Source of the DNA: Acidicapsa acidisoli
GTDB taxonomy: Bacteria; Acidobacteriota; Terriglobia; Terriglobales; Acidobacteriaceae
Reading direction: 5' to 3'
Assembly: GCF_025685625.1 (NCBI RefSeq)
Contig: NZ_JAGSYI010000001.1
Span: 1,674,001 to 1,738,000 of the forward strand
Length of the DNA stretch: 64,000 bases
The position numbers and the translations under genes were made by a program. Of the stretch, positions 8,844 to 16,789 are shown piece after piece (position 1 is the first letter of the stretch; every line of letters starts with the position of its first letter). The notes under the pieces were generated by a model. The model did not search any database, was not told where the DNA came from, and saw only the letters and a program-made list of their open reading frames with translations.

Positions 8844-10337
8844 CTAGCTATCATTCGGGCGGGGCAGCATATCGGGCCCCGAAACGAGGTAGAGCCGTTC
8901 AGCCGGATCAGCGGCGAGTTGGAGCAGCTCAGGAGAGAAACCACCCAGGGCAAAGAGTATGTAGCTGGGCTTGTTCCGCCAACGCGCCTCAGGCAAGCTG
9001 GCGACCTTGGCTTGCAGGACGCTCAGATCATTCAGCCGTGTAACGCTTTCTGTACGCCATTTGCATTCGCCGAAGAGAAATGTTCCGTCGTCGCGTTCAG
9101 CCATGAGGTCAATCTCCGTGCGGCCATCCCGGCTCCAGTATCGGGCCATCTGTCGAACGTTGAGGCCGAGGCGCTGTTGAGCGTTCCGCTGGAGCCATTG
9201 GCCGCATATCTCTTCGAAAACTGACCAGCCCATGTATTCGGAGAGTCGCGGGGCGACCTGTGCGGCGTATACCGAAGTCGGGTCGGAGAATTGCAGAGCG
9301 CTGGCAAGCGGCGCGACGAAGCGATACCAGAAGGTCAGAAAGGGATCGGCAACACGGTAAAGGGCTCTGCGCTCCGAGCTTTCGCCGAAGGGAAACTCAC
9401 GCCGAATCCACCCCAGTTCCAGCAATGTTCGCAAGGAACCGGAAAGGGCACCGCGCTCCACGCCAATCAACTGCTGAATGCCATTAAATTTCGTTTCGCC
9501 GCCGGCAATCGCAGCCAGGATGGCATTGTACGGAGCCGGGTCACGAATTTGTTCGCTGCCGAGCAGGAATCGGACTTCATTTTCCAGAATTGCGCGTGGC
9601 TGCATCAGCAGCGTAACAATCTCCTCGGCTGGAGGGCGCGACGTATCGACGAGTGCGTGGTAGCGTGGCGTTCCGCCAAAAGCGCCGTACATGAGCAGCT
9701 TCTCGACAACGCCGTAGTGGGGGCTGCCTGCGTAGAAGGCCGCCACGTCTTCGTAGTGAAGCGGGTCAAGGTGAAAAATTCCGGCATTGAACCGCCCGAA
9801 TAGGGGGGCGCTCTCATGTCCGAGAGCGGCCATGGCGGAGAGCTGCGATCCGCAGAGAACTATGAATAGGGGAGAATGAACAGCCTCGCGATCCCACCAT
9901 GCTTGCAGGATGGAAGGCAACTCCGGAGTCTGGTCCACCAAGTACGGGAATTCATCGAGGATAAGAGCAAAGCGGCCTGCTCCCTTCTTGCGCCCGTTTG
10001 CCTGTTGCGAAGCGTAGCGAAGAAGAGCGTTCCACGAAACAGCAATATCCTCGGCGGAGACACCTTCACTGGGAAATGCTGCGATCAATTGGCGGGCGAG
10101 CGTGAGCCGCTGTGTGGTGGCAGTGGACTGCTCTGCTAGAAAGTAGCAGTGTGGCTTTTCGGGTTCATTTCCGTCTACGCCAGCCGTGAAGTAACGCTGC
10201 AAGAGAAACGTCTTGCCCAACCGCCTGCGTCCATACAGGAGCAGCATCTGCCCACCTGCTCCGTGGCGCTTCCATGCGCGGTCCAGGGCTGCAAGTTCGA
10301 GCTTTCGATCATAAAAAGGATCTGGTTTGATGGTCAT
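8844..10337 (-). CDS. AAA ATPase with DUF234-type C-terminal nuclease-like domain
   Basis: 497 residues. The Walker A motif is GRRRLGKT near residue 37, and the Walker B-like LILDEFPYL lies near residue 128, with an LCGSQLS sensor-like strand after it. A winged-helix stretch follows (about residues 270-330, GVERGALSGSLRTLLELGWI). The C-terminal part contains WSRDGRTEIDLMAERDDGTFLFGECKW, which looks like a PD-(D/E)XK core (E-I-D-L ... G-E-C-K-W). This layout belongs to the archaeal-type ATPase/DUF234 proteins, whose role is not well established. It is cargo of the tRNA-Phe element, in a region bracketed by att copies, so a defence or element-maintenance role is plausible but not shown. Confidence 0.85.
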   Translation of the reverse strand: MTIKPDPFYDRKLELAALDRAWKRHGAGGQMLLLYGRRRLGKTFLLQRYFTAGVDGNEPEKPHCYFLAEQSTATTQRLTLARQLIAAFPSEGVSAEDIAVSWNALLRYASQQANGRKKGAGRFALILDEFPYLVDQTPELPSILQAWWDREAVHSPLFIVLCGSQLSAMAALGHESAPLFGRFNAGIFHLDPLHYEDVAAFYAGSPHYGVVEKLLMYGAFGGTPRYHALVDTSRPPAEEIVTLLMQPRAILENEVRFLLGSEQIRDPAPYNAILAAIAGGETKFNGIQQLIGVERGALSGSLRTLLELGWIRREFPFGESSERRALYRVADPFLTFWYRFVAPLASALQFSDPTSVYAAQVAPRLSEYMGWSVFEEICGQWLQRNAQQRLGLNVRQMARYWSRDGRTEIDLMAERDDGTFLFGECKWRTESVTRLNDLSVLQAKVASLPEARWRNKPSYILFALGGFSPELLQLAADPAERLYLVSGPDMLPRPNDS

Positions 10338-10487
10338 GCCGAGCGCCGGCTGGGTGGCCGTTCCTTTCGATGAAGATTATGAGTTGTCAGTTTATGAAAT
10401 GTCAACTCATAAATAGACAAAATCCGGGTGATCGATCAGTAGCAAGCTCTTGGGCCAAATACCTCGCATGAGCGATAGAACAACGCT

Positions 10488-10829
10488 TTATCGCTCACGC
10501 TCTGCGCCAGGCTTTGCCTTTGCTTGGCGATGGTGTTCCAGCTTGGGATCGCCGGGTACCGCAGGTCTCGGCTGCGGCTCGGGCAATGGGACCGGTTGCG
10601 CAACGGTGGGGGTCGGCGTTGCAGCCGCCGGAACTGAATCCCGCCAGCTTTGAATGCCCATGTCGCCCAACAATCCGATCAAGAGAGTCGCACCAGCAAT
10701 GAGGGGAATCCAGATGCGCAGAAGATCACTTCTCACTTCACGCAAGAGCGCGTCCACTGCTTTGGCGCGGTTATCCAAAGAATACGTCATCGTAGCCAGG
10801 GCAAGACTGTTGACACAGTCGTTATCCAT
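10488..10829 (-). CDS. Small single-pass membrane protein with proline-rich tail
   Basis: 113 residues. The N-terminal half contains LREVRSDLLRIW followed by a hydrophobic segment IPLIAGATLLIGLLGDMGI (about residues 42-60), then a Pro-rich tail with repeated PxPxP and a basic end. It resembles small inner-membrane proteins carried near conjugation or mobilisation genes, but no named family is recognised. It sits inside the tRNA-Phe element upstream of the ATPase, on the same strand. The reading frame is intact; the function is unknown. Confidence 0.45.
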   Translation of the reverse strand: MDNDCVNSLALATMTYSLDNRAKAVDALLREVRSDLLRIWIPLIAGATLLIGLLGDMGIQSWRDSVPAAATPTPTVAQPVPLPEPQPRPAVPGDPKLEHHRQAKAKPGAERER

Positions 10830-10920
10830 GATCCCGCGGGCAGCCTCACTTGTTTTGATTGTCTAATTTGCCTTGACTTCTTTCGGCCAGGTCCTGGATG
10901 GCCAATCCCGCCAGCAACGT

Positions 10921-11251
10921 GTGAGCGTAGCAGCCGTGCCGCAGGTGTTGGAGACCGGAGCTAAGGCTACGCTTGAGAAGGACGCGGTTCGGGTGACGCT
11001 GCCGCTGAGTGCAATGCTAGGCGCAGGAGTGAAAGTTGTTGTCTGGCTCTCCTCCCCCAAACAACGTGCGGAGCGACGAGACCGTTGCCACGTTGGGCAC
11101 CAATGGCCGCGCGGCTTCAGCGATTCTTCCCTGGCCAAAGGACGTGCGCGGGGCTCGCGTGGAAGATATTGGCTGGTACCGCATTGGGTACCGTCTGGTC
11201 CTCGATGAAAATAGATATATCCTGGGGGCATATTCGGGGGCAATTGTTTGA
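10921..11251 (+). pseudogene. Unrecognised broken reading frame inside the element
   Basis: Two overlapping plus-strand frames show protein-like composition. One reads VSVAAVPQVLETGAKATLEKD and on to VRVTLPLSAML (about 10921-11030). The other, from about 11050, reads DETVATLGTNGRAASAILPW and GWYRIGYRLVLDENRYILG to 11251. They would join with a single frameshift near 11030-11060. I do not recognise the protein. It lies just before the second att copy and looks like decayed cargo. Confidence 0.3.
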
Positions 11252-11304
11252 GATTACCTCTGTAAATTGTTGCAAATAAACGTGATGATACGCAAATATG
11301 GTGG

Positions 11305-11340
11305 CGTCTCTGGCCACCACATAATAAAGAACTTAGCGGT
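11305..11340 (+). repeat. att site copy 2
   Basis: The core cgtctctggccaccacat (11305-11322) is identical to the tRNA-Phe copy at 7326-7343, and the following stretch to acttagcgg (11331-11339) is nearly identical. It bounds the first element on its right and is followed at once by the second integrase, as in tandem insertions at one tRNA site. Confidence 0.8.
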
Positions 11341-11390
11341 ATCCAAAGAATTGTTGATTTAGTTCAACGTCCAAATAGCGTCCATGGCTG

Positions 11391-12512
11391 CTAGGCCGTG
11401 AGCGCTTGTTGTTCTTCCGTCTGCAAATGGCTGCTTCCGAGCAAGTCCAGAATCGCCTTTGCCGTGACTCCCGTTTTGGCGATATGCGCACGTCCGAGTT
11501 TTGCGTACCGCTCCGTCATCTTGATGTTCGCGTGCCCGAGGATCTTCGCCAGCTCGTAAAGATCGCCGCCGATCATCATGTACCAGGACGCAAAAGTGTG
11601 CCGTAGATCATGGAAGCGGAAATGTCTGATCCGGACCCTTAAAAGCAAGTCTTCAAAGCTGCCTTCTAGCCTTTGCCTTCCACTTTTGCTCTTGCCCCGT
11701 GTCGGCGGAAAGAGACGATCTTCGTTCTCGACGACCGGGTAGCTGCGAAGCTCCTCGGCGAGTTGCGGAGCCATCGGTACATAACGCACCTTGCCCTTTT
11801 TGAGCCTGGCGCGCACAGCGATGAGTCCCTCACCGAACATTACATCCGACCAGCAGAGACGATGAATCTCTGTCGAGCGCATGCCCGTAGCGAGCGCGAT
11901 CAGTACGATGAGCCGCATCCGGAGATTCGTCCGGTTGAGGTCCTTCGTGCCTTTCTGCAACATCCTTTCATCGAGTGCCACCTTCAGCCGTTCGAGCTCT
12001 TCCTTTGAAAGGAAGCGCTCCCGCGTGTCATCAGGCCGCAGAACCTCGACCATATCGGCTGGATTTTTCTCGATACCGGTATCCTTCGACCAGATCGTCG
12101 CGGCCTTCTCCATCATGTGGTGCATGACGTTGAAATGCCGGACGGCCGTATTGGCCGCGAGGCCGCGCTTGCCGGTGAGGTTCTCATACCAGCGTTGCAT
12201 GGCGGCGCCGTCGGCTTCGCGGACAAACAGACGGCCGAGCTCCGCCCGGATGCCTTCCACGATTGAGATCTCGCGATCCGCCGAGGCCTTCTTGCTGCCG
12301 AAGATGTCCCAATAACGGTCAATCAAATACGACATGCGGTAGTTGATCTCTTTCTTAACGTCGAGATGCCGGTTTTCGTCGCGAGCGGACAGTTTCTTCC
12401 GCTCGATTTTCTTAGCCAATTCGAGCCCGCCGTTAACTTGCAGGCTCCTGTACCTTCCTCCCTCACGCCAGCGGACCAGATAGAGCCCGTCAGCCTTCTT
12501 CTTGATGGACAT
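11391..12512 (-). CDS. Tyrosine-family integrase (tRNA-Phe element, copy 2)
   Basis: 373 residues, clearly paralogous to the integrase at 7409-8527, with long identical stretches (for example GDLYELAKILGHANIKMTER). The catalytic residues are intact: GMRSTEIHRLCW, HDLRHTFASW and the Tyr of KMTERYAKLG. Its start has a good ribosome binding site (GAAAGGAGAAGC), and a helix-turn-helix excisionase gene lies 14 bases upstream, probably translated from the same message. The adjacent att copy implies that it integrated a second element at the same tRNA-Phe target. The far end of that element is not identifiable. Confidence 0.93.
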   Translation of the reverse strand: MSIKKKADGLYLVRWREGGRYRSLQVNGGLELAKKIERKKLSARDENRHLDVKKEINYRMSYLIDRYWDIFGSKKASADREISIVEGIRAELGRLFVREADGAAMQRWYENLTGKRGLAANTAVRHFNVMHHMMEKAATIWSKDTGIEKNPADMVEVLRPDDTRERFLSKEELERLKVALDERMLQKGTKDLNRTNLRMRLIVLIALATGMRSTEIHRLCWSDVMFGEGLIAVRARLKKGKVRYVPMAPQLAEELRSYPVVENEDRLFPPTRGKSKSGRQRLEGSFEDLLLRVRIRHFRFHDLRHTFASWYMMIGGDLYELAKILGHANIKMTERYAKLGRAHIAKTGVTAKAILDLLGSSHLQTEEQQALTA

Positions 12513-12526
12513 TTATGCTTCTCCTT

Positions 12527-12751
12527 TCAGTCAATGGTTTCGATTGTGTGTTGCTCGATGTAGCGCTCTAGCGCCTTCACATCGAACCGCAACGCACGAC
12601 CGACCTTGACGCAGGGAACTTCCCGTAACCGCGATTTCTTGTAGATCGTATCCACTTCGAGGCCGAGATAAAGGGCTGCCTCCCTGACATTCAGGAGCCG
12701 CCTACCGATGAGTCCATTTTGCTCTATTTTGCCCGCCTCTTTGTGAAGCAT
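12527..12751 (-). CDS. Excisionase-like helix-turn-helix (MerR/AlpA-type) protein
   Basis: 74 residues. The core LLNVREAALYLGLEVDTIYK, then VPCVKVGRALRFDVKALERY, is the winged helix-turn-helix of small excisionase/AlpA proteins. The motif places a recognition helix near residues 30-40 and ends with a helix (KALERYIEQH). It lies directly upstream of integrase copy 2 with the same orientation, so it probably binds att DNA and steers excision. Confidence 0.82.
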   Translation of the reverse strand: MLHKEAGKIEQNGLIGRRLLNVREAALYLGLEVDTIYKKSRLREVPCVKVGRALRFDVKALERYIEQHTIETID

Positions 12752-13329
12752 TTCTTGTCAACCTCGACGCGGATCCGCGGATTTCGATTTCCCTCGTTGA
12801 TGAGCTTCAGCGTGTGTACTCACTGAAGGCGTTCAAGGGGAAGTCTAGCCAAAGCGAATTTGGAGGATTCGGAAACATTTCTATACCATTTCCGGATTTT
12901 CAAGAGAGACTCCCAAGCGTAATCCAGACGCGAAGAAGCGCTGCGCGCTTTGGCTCAACCCATCAGTCTCCAAGAATCGCATTCAGCGCGTTTATCGATA
13001 GCCCAAAAGTCTCTCACTCCTATCAAGTCGGCCCAATTTGACTCCGGCGGTTTCAGCCCTAGAAGCGCGCTTTGGCCTGATAGCAACATTCTGTGAGCCT
13101 TCATCACCCAGCAACCCAGCAATTTGGGGTTTCACATCCCAGCCGAAACTGCAAAACAGCTGTGCGCATTGGGATACCGGCTCGATTTTGCAACTAAACG
13201 CGAGAGGGACCAGCGTCACCGTGAACATAAATACTAGACTGGCGAAGGACCGAATCTGACTCGATTCATCGCGATTAAACCGTTCAGAACTGATTTCCTA
13301 CAGCAATCCGAGCCGCTGAGGTGAGAACG
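12752..13329. other. Intergenic stretch without recognisable genes
   Basis: About 580 bases upstream of the excisionase. I see a short palindrome around cgcggatccgcgg near 12769 and several small frames in both directions, none with protein-like composition. It is presumably the promoter area of the xis-int unit plus residual DNA of the second element. Confidence 0.4.
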
Positions 13330-13843
13330 ATGGGCAAAGTTCAACATGAGCTTTGGTTTAATGAACCTGTCTTGGGTGCCCTTCCAATTGACGTTGCGGC
13401 TCGTAAATTGACAGAGCTGGGCGAGCCAGAGCTGGCTGCAGCTTTGCTATCGGCTCCAAGGAGGCAGATTTTCGGAAGCCCGGTGATTGGCGGCGGCCGT
13501 TCCGAACCAAGGCCTGGCAGCATACGTCGCATGCGTTTGGATTTATCTCTCCTCTAATGGCTACGAAAGGCATCCGCGAAATTATGGATGTGGGAGCGAT
13601 CGAGGCAGACCGTCCACTTAAGCGTACTCGCATAAAGATCACGCTGGATGCATTTCGTATTGAGGAATATCCTGGTGCTGGTACTCACCACATTCTCATG
13701 GATTTCTACGCCCAGAATCAGATTAGACCTGCCCCGGAGCACCTTCACTTCAATGCAACTTACAGAGTTGGACAGGGGGAATCTGCTGCTGTCCGTAGGT
13801 ATCCAAGTGGCCTACCCGATGTTCTGCACCAGTGCGATTGTTA
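13330..13843 (+). pseudogene. Frameshifted gene of unknown function
   Basis: The first frame starts MGKVQHELWFNEPVLGALPI and reads DVAARKLTELGEPELAAALL up to about 13470. The frame displaced by one base then reads GDWRRPFRTKAWQHTSHAFG and continues FISPLMATKGIREIMDVGAI, KRTRIKITLDAFRIEEYPG, HHILMDFYAQNQ and EHLHFNATYRVGQGESAAV until 13843. Together these make one protein-like sequence of about 170 residues with a single indel near 13470 and probably a further lesion at the end. I cannot name the family with certainty. Confidence 0.5.
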
Positions 13844-13889
13844 GTGTAGCGCAGCGTTTGAGTTAGTTATTTCGCCGCAGTCGGGGGTG

Positions 13890-13928
13890 TGGAAAAGTGG
13901 GAAGCGTTCTTTGTTTTCCACTTTTCCA
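13890..13928 (+). repeat. 11-bp inverted repeat
   Basis: The arms tggaaaagtgg (13890-13900) and ccacttttcca (13918-13928) are exact reverse complements with a 17-base loop. It lies downstream of the broken gene and could be its former terminator. No T tract follows. Confidence 0.4.
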
Positions 13929-13989
13929 TGCCCCTGGGATGCTTCGGTCAGCCTGGACTTTGTCGTGGAGAGAGTTTCAATGAAACTTC

Positions 13990-14190
13990 GCGAGCATTGC
14001 GATGCTCGCGGTAGGACTGGTGTCGTTCACGGTTCTGGGGCTGGCGATGACAGCGGGATCATTGTTGCCTGGGTTTGATTGGGAATCCGCAGTGCTGTTG
14101 GGCGCGGTCGTGGCCGCGACGGACGCCATTGCGGCGACCTCAATCGCTCGGAGAGTAGGACTGCCGCAACGCATCGTCTACGCCCCTGTG
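13990..14190 (+). pseudogene. Fragment of a Na+/H+ antiporter (CPA1/NhaP-type)
   Basis: One frame reads LAVGLVSFTVLGLAMTAGSL, then LLPGFDWESAVLLGAVVAAT and DAIAATSIARRVGLPQRIVY. The LLGAVVxxTDAxAAxxIxxRxGLP pattern is the aspartate-containing ion-binding helix of CPA1 antiporters. There is no start or continuation: only about 65 residues of an expected 400-550 remain. Confidence 0.65.
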
Positions 14191-14312
14191 CCATAATCTC
14201 GTTCTCAGAGATACACTGCGAGTGCTTGGCACAGGAGTGGAGCGTTCCACTGTACCGGCAAGGATACGAACATCGGAGCCTGGGAGGATTACCCTGAAGT
14301 CGATCACATCGA

Positions 14313-14532
14313 TCTCAGGAGCGTCATGAACAGCCGGGATAAGGCGGCATCCGTATCAGCGAGAGACTGTTCAGTGAATTGAAGCTCATGCTCCGTGCGC
14401 TCGCAGTTGCGATCCCACGGGTGGATCTCTCTGGCGCGCCATTCGATCTCCAGACGATGAGTTGCCCGGATCAGTGTCAATCCATCAGGCCGTACCTCGC
14501 CCTGCGATGAAGCGCCAATGCATTTTCAATCG
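14313..14532 (-). pseudogene. C-terminal remnant of an unknown protein
   Basis: On the minus strand a frame without a start codon reads GEVRPDGLTLIRATHRLEIE and then WRAREIHPWDRN, TEHELQFTEQSLADTDAAL and SRLFMTLLRSM to a stop at about 14313. Its composition is protein-like. It ends just outside the IS30 element, so it may be an old gene end isolated by rearrangement. I do not recognise it. Confidence 0.3.
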
Positions 14533-14556
14533 CTCGTCTGCTGTCATAGGGGGGCG

Positions 14557-15682
14557 GATTCAAGGTACAAGTGCAACGTGGTTGATTTTAGGTGACCAGT
14601 GTTGAACGAAGTCGAAAGCGTCTTCTGGTAGGAAGAGTTCAGCGGGCGCTTTCCATCCCAGGGTTTTTCTTGGCTGGGTGTTGAGCCGCCATGCAATGTC
14701 ATCCAGCTGATCCTGGGAAAACAGGGACAGGTCGGTTCCTTTAGGCAGGTATTGTCGGAGCAGTCCGTTGGTGTTTTCGCTGATGCCGCGCTCCCAGGGA
14801 GCATGGGGATGTGCAAAATAGACGTCGACGCCGGTGTTGGCCGTCAGGGTCTTGTGGTGCCTCATCTCGGAGCCTTGGTCGAAGGTCATGGAACGGCGTA
14901 GCTGGCTGTCGAATCGGTTGAGTATCTCTGTGAAGGCCTGGGCCGTAACGTCGGCCTTGCTACTTGTCAGCTTGACCAGGGCGACAAACGGGGTAGTACG
15001 TTCTACCAGCGTGCCGACCTGCGAGAGGTTGCCCTTGCCGATAATCAAATCGCCCTCCCAATGACCGGGAATGAGGCGCATCCGGATCTCGACGGACCTC
15101 TGATCGATGAGGGTCATCTCGGGAATCGACGGCTTGCTGCGCCCATCCTGGCGGCGGTGTGGCCTTCTGGCGCGATGCCGGCGGCGCATCAGAGCCAGAA
15201 GGCTGGACCGCAGATGCCCCCGCGGCATAGTGTAGAGCGCGGTGTAGATGGTCTCGTATGAGAGCTGAACCGGGTCAGGCATACGAGCCAGTGTGGACCC
15301 AATCTGGGCCGGACTCAAGCCATGGCGGAGATGATCGACCACGACGATCCATAGCGGGTTGCCGAGGATCAGCTTGCGCGCTACACGCGGCTTGGCAGCC
15401 AGTAGACGGGCTCGCCGGTCGGCTGCGACGCATCTGTATCCTCCGGCAATCCTGGTTCTACCCAGGCGAGACAGCTCTGCAGGGGCCAGCCAACCGTTCC
15501 GCCGTATCTCGCGGGTGACGGTGGAAGGCGCTCGCATGAGTCCAGCGGCGATCGCCGCTGGACTCATGCCCAACTTCAACTGCGTCTCTATAAGCGCACG
15601 TTCCTGAACCGCAAGGTGAGTGTAGCTTCTCCGCATATGCAACTATCTCCTCTTCGGAAACGTTGCACTTGTACCTTGAATC
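14557..15682 (-). mobile_element. IS30-family insertion sequence, apparently intact
   Basis: About 1.13 kb bounded by perfect 22-bp terminal inverted repeats: 14557-14578 (gattcaaggtacaagtgcaa, then cg) and 15661-15682. It contains a single complete transposase gene on the minus strand. I could not see a clear target-site duplication at the two ends. The right end abuts an alkA gene that has lost its 5' part. Confidence 0.93.
14560..15642 (-). CDS. IS30-family transposase
   Basis: 360 residues. The N-terminal helix-turn-helix has the family pattern YTHLAVQERALIETQLKLGM followed by SPAAIAAGLMRAPSTVTREI. The DDE-type catalytic core follows, with GHWEGDLIIGK carrying the first aspartate, MTFDQGSEM the second, and an ERGISENTNGLLRQYLPKG segment with the glutamate. 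This is the expected length for the family and all three acidic residues are present, so it is likely active. The frame runs a few bases into the left terminal repeat. Confidence 0.95.
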   Translation of the reverse strand: MHMRRSYTHLAVQERALIETQLKLGMSPAAIAAGLMRAPSTVTREIRRNGWLAPAELSRLGRTRIAGGYRCVAADRRARLLAAKPRVARKLILGNPLWIVVVDHLRHGLSPAQIGSTLARMPDPVQLSYETIYTALYTMPRGHLRSSLLALMRRRHRARRPHRRQDGRSKPSIPEMTLIDQRSVEIRMRLIPGHWEGDLIIGKGNLSQVGTLVERTTPFVALVKLTSSKADVTAQAFTEILNRFDSQLRRSMTFDQGSEMRHHKTLTANTGVDVYFAHPHAPWERGISENTNGLLRQYLPKGTDLSLFSQDQLDDIAWRLNTQPRKTLGWKAPAELFLPEDAFDFVQHWSPKINHVALVP

Positions 15683-16168
15683 AGCCGAGCTGTTCTTGCT
15701 GTGCTGGGCCAGAAATTGACAAGCAGCGGGAGGTCTCGTGATGTCGACAAGCTAGTCAAGCATTTCGGAATCCGCTTTGAGTCTTCCATGCGCGGACTAG
15801 CGTATCTCTTTCCTCGCCCAGAGGACCTTGCCGAAGCTGACCTTTCTAGATCCGGAATTAGCCCTGACCGTGCCGCTATCCTCAGAAAGCTCGCCATTGC
15901 AGTAGCTCGCAAGAAACTCGCCTTCGAAAGTTCGAGACCATTGGACGAAACGATCGAACTGCTGCGCACGATATGCGGGGTTGACGAACGTGTAGCCCAA
16001 TGGATAGCGATGCGATCCTATGGTGAGCCGGATGCATTTCCCGCCGGAGATAGGGGCTTGCGGCGAGCGCTGGGAATGAGAACAGCTATTACGGCCAAGT
16101 TGGCCCTACAAACCGCTGAACAATGGCGCCCTTGGCGAGCATACGCAGCGATTCACCTTACGGTATAA
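15683..16168 (+). pseudogene. alkA: 5'-truncated DNA-3-methyladenine glycosylase (AlkA-like)
   Basis: The frame enters directly from the IS30 right end as SRAVLAVLGQKLTSSGRSRD and continues for about 160 residues to a stop at 16166. VLGQKLT resembles the VLGQQVS start of the helix-hairpin-helix glycosylase domain, and GVDERVAQWIAMRSYGEPDAF, with the GDRGLRRALG end, carries the catalytic Asp region of AlkA. The N-terminal half is gone; a GTG at 15701 might still allow translation, but the enzyme would lack part of its fold. The simplest view is inactivation by IS30 insertion or an IS-associated deletion, since the missing half is not on the other side of the element. Confidence 0.75.
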
Positions 16169-16601
16169 ATGCAATTGGATCGGCAGCGCTGCGCAGGGTT
16201 ATCTTTGCTAGAATCGCTTTTTGGAAAGAGATATTGAAGTCTCAACTGACGCGAACAGCCCAAGTCGCTCTCACAGAAGACGGCAGCATATGATTTGTGG
16301 CTTTCTGTATAGCGATCTAAAGTAGCATCAACATATTGATTCTAAACGCTTTCTGTCCAATAAGAAAGCTTCTTTAAAGCGTGTATGTAAGCGCTCGTTA
16401 GAAATGTCCTACACCCTTAATAGCCTCTCGTAGATCCTTACGGTTCACTTAGAGAACCTTTCGGATACCAAAACGTCGCGTAGTCCAGAATGAACCTTGG
16501 TGCATCCATGGCCCGGGATCAGCGTACTGCACTGTCTTGAAGTTAAGCGGCAGTTGCGGTGTGGGAGGAAGTGGTCATAGCCAGGAATTGAGAACTCTAC
16601 G
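16169..16601 (+). promoter_or_regulatory. Upstream region of the kdp operon
   Basis: About 430 bases with no convincing gene between the alkA remnant and the first kdp-linked frame. It is AT-richer than its surroundings and should hold the kdp promoter and the KdpE binding site. I do not see a motif that I can assign with confidence. Confidence 0.4.
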
Positions 16602-16688
16602 ATGCAAGATGTAACTATGTTGTTGTTCACGATAGTATTCTTCGCCCTGGCATTCCTGTACGCCAAAGCATGCCAGAAGTTGAGGTAG
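16602..16688 (+). CDS. 28-residue membrane peptide upstream of kdpF
   Basis: A very short frame, MQDVTMLLFTIVFFALAFLY ending in AKACQKLR, with one membrane segment and a basic tail. It ends five bases before kdpF. Tiny membrane proteins of the form FFALxxLYxxxCxxL often precede kdpF in other bacteria. That recurrence, which I recall from general knowledge, together with the operon position supports it being real. It may be an accessory subunit of the Kdp complex; this is inference. Confidence 0.6.
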   Translation: MQDVTMLLFTIVFFALAFLYAKACQKLR

Positions 16689-16692
16689 TCCC

Positions 16693-16788
16693 ATGCATGT
16701 CGATATCGTCACGATAGTTGCGTTGATTCTCTCCATCTTCTTGCTGGGCTATCTGGTCCTAACCCTACTCTTCCCGGAGAAGTTCTGA
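16693..16788 (+). CDS. kdpF: K+-transporting ATPase subunit KdpF
   Basis: 31 residues (MHVDIVTIVALILSIFLLGY, ending LVLTLLFPEKF), one transmembrane helix and the LLFPEKF end that is typical of KdpF. It stabilises the KdpABC complex in the inner membrane. Its stop is one base before the kdpA start, so the two are translationally coupled. Confidence 0.9.
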   Translation: MHVDIVTIVALILSIFLLGYLVLTLLFPEKF

Positions 16789-16789
16789 A

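Noticed and set aside
12752-16168. A third copy of the tRNA-Phe att core marking the end of the second element
   Set aside because: I searched by eye for the ctctggccacca core and did not find one, so the right end stays undefined.
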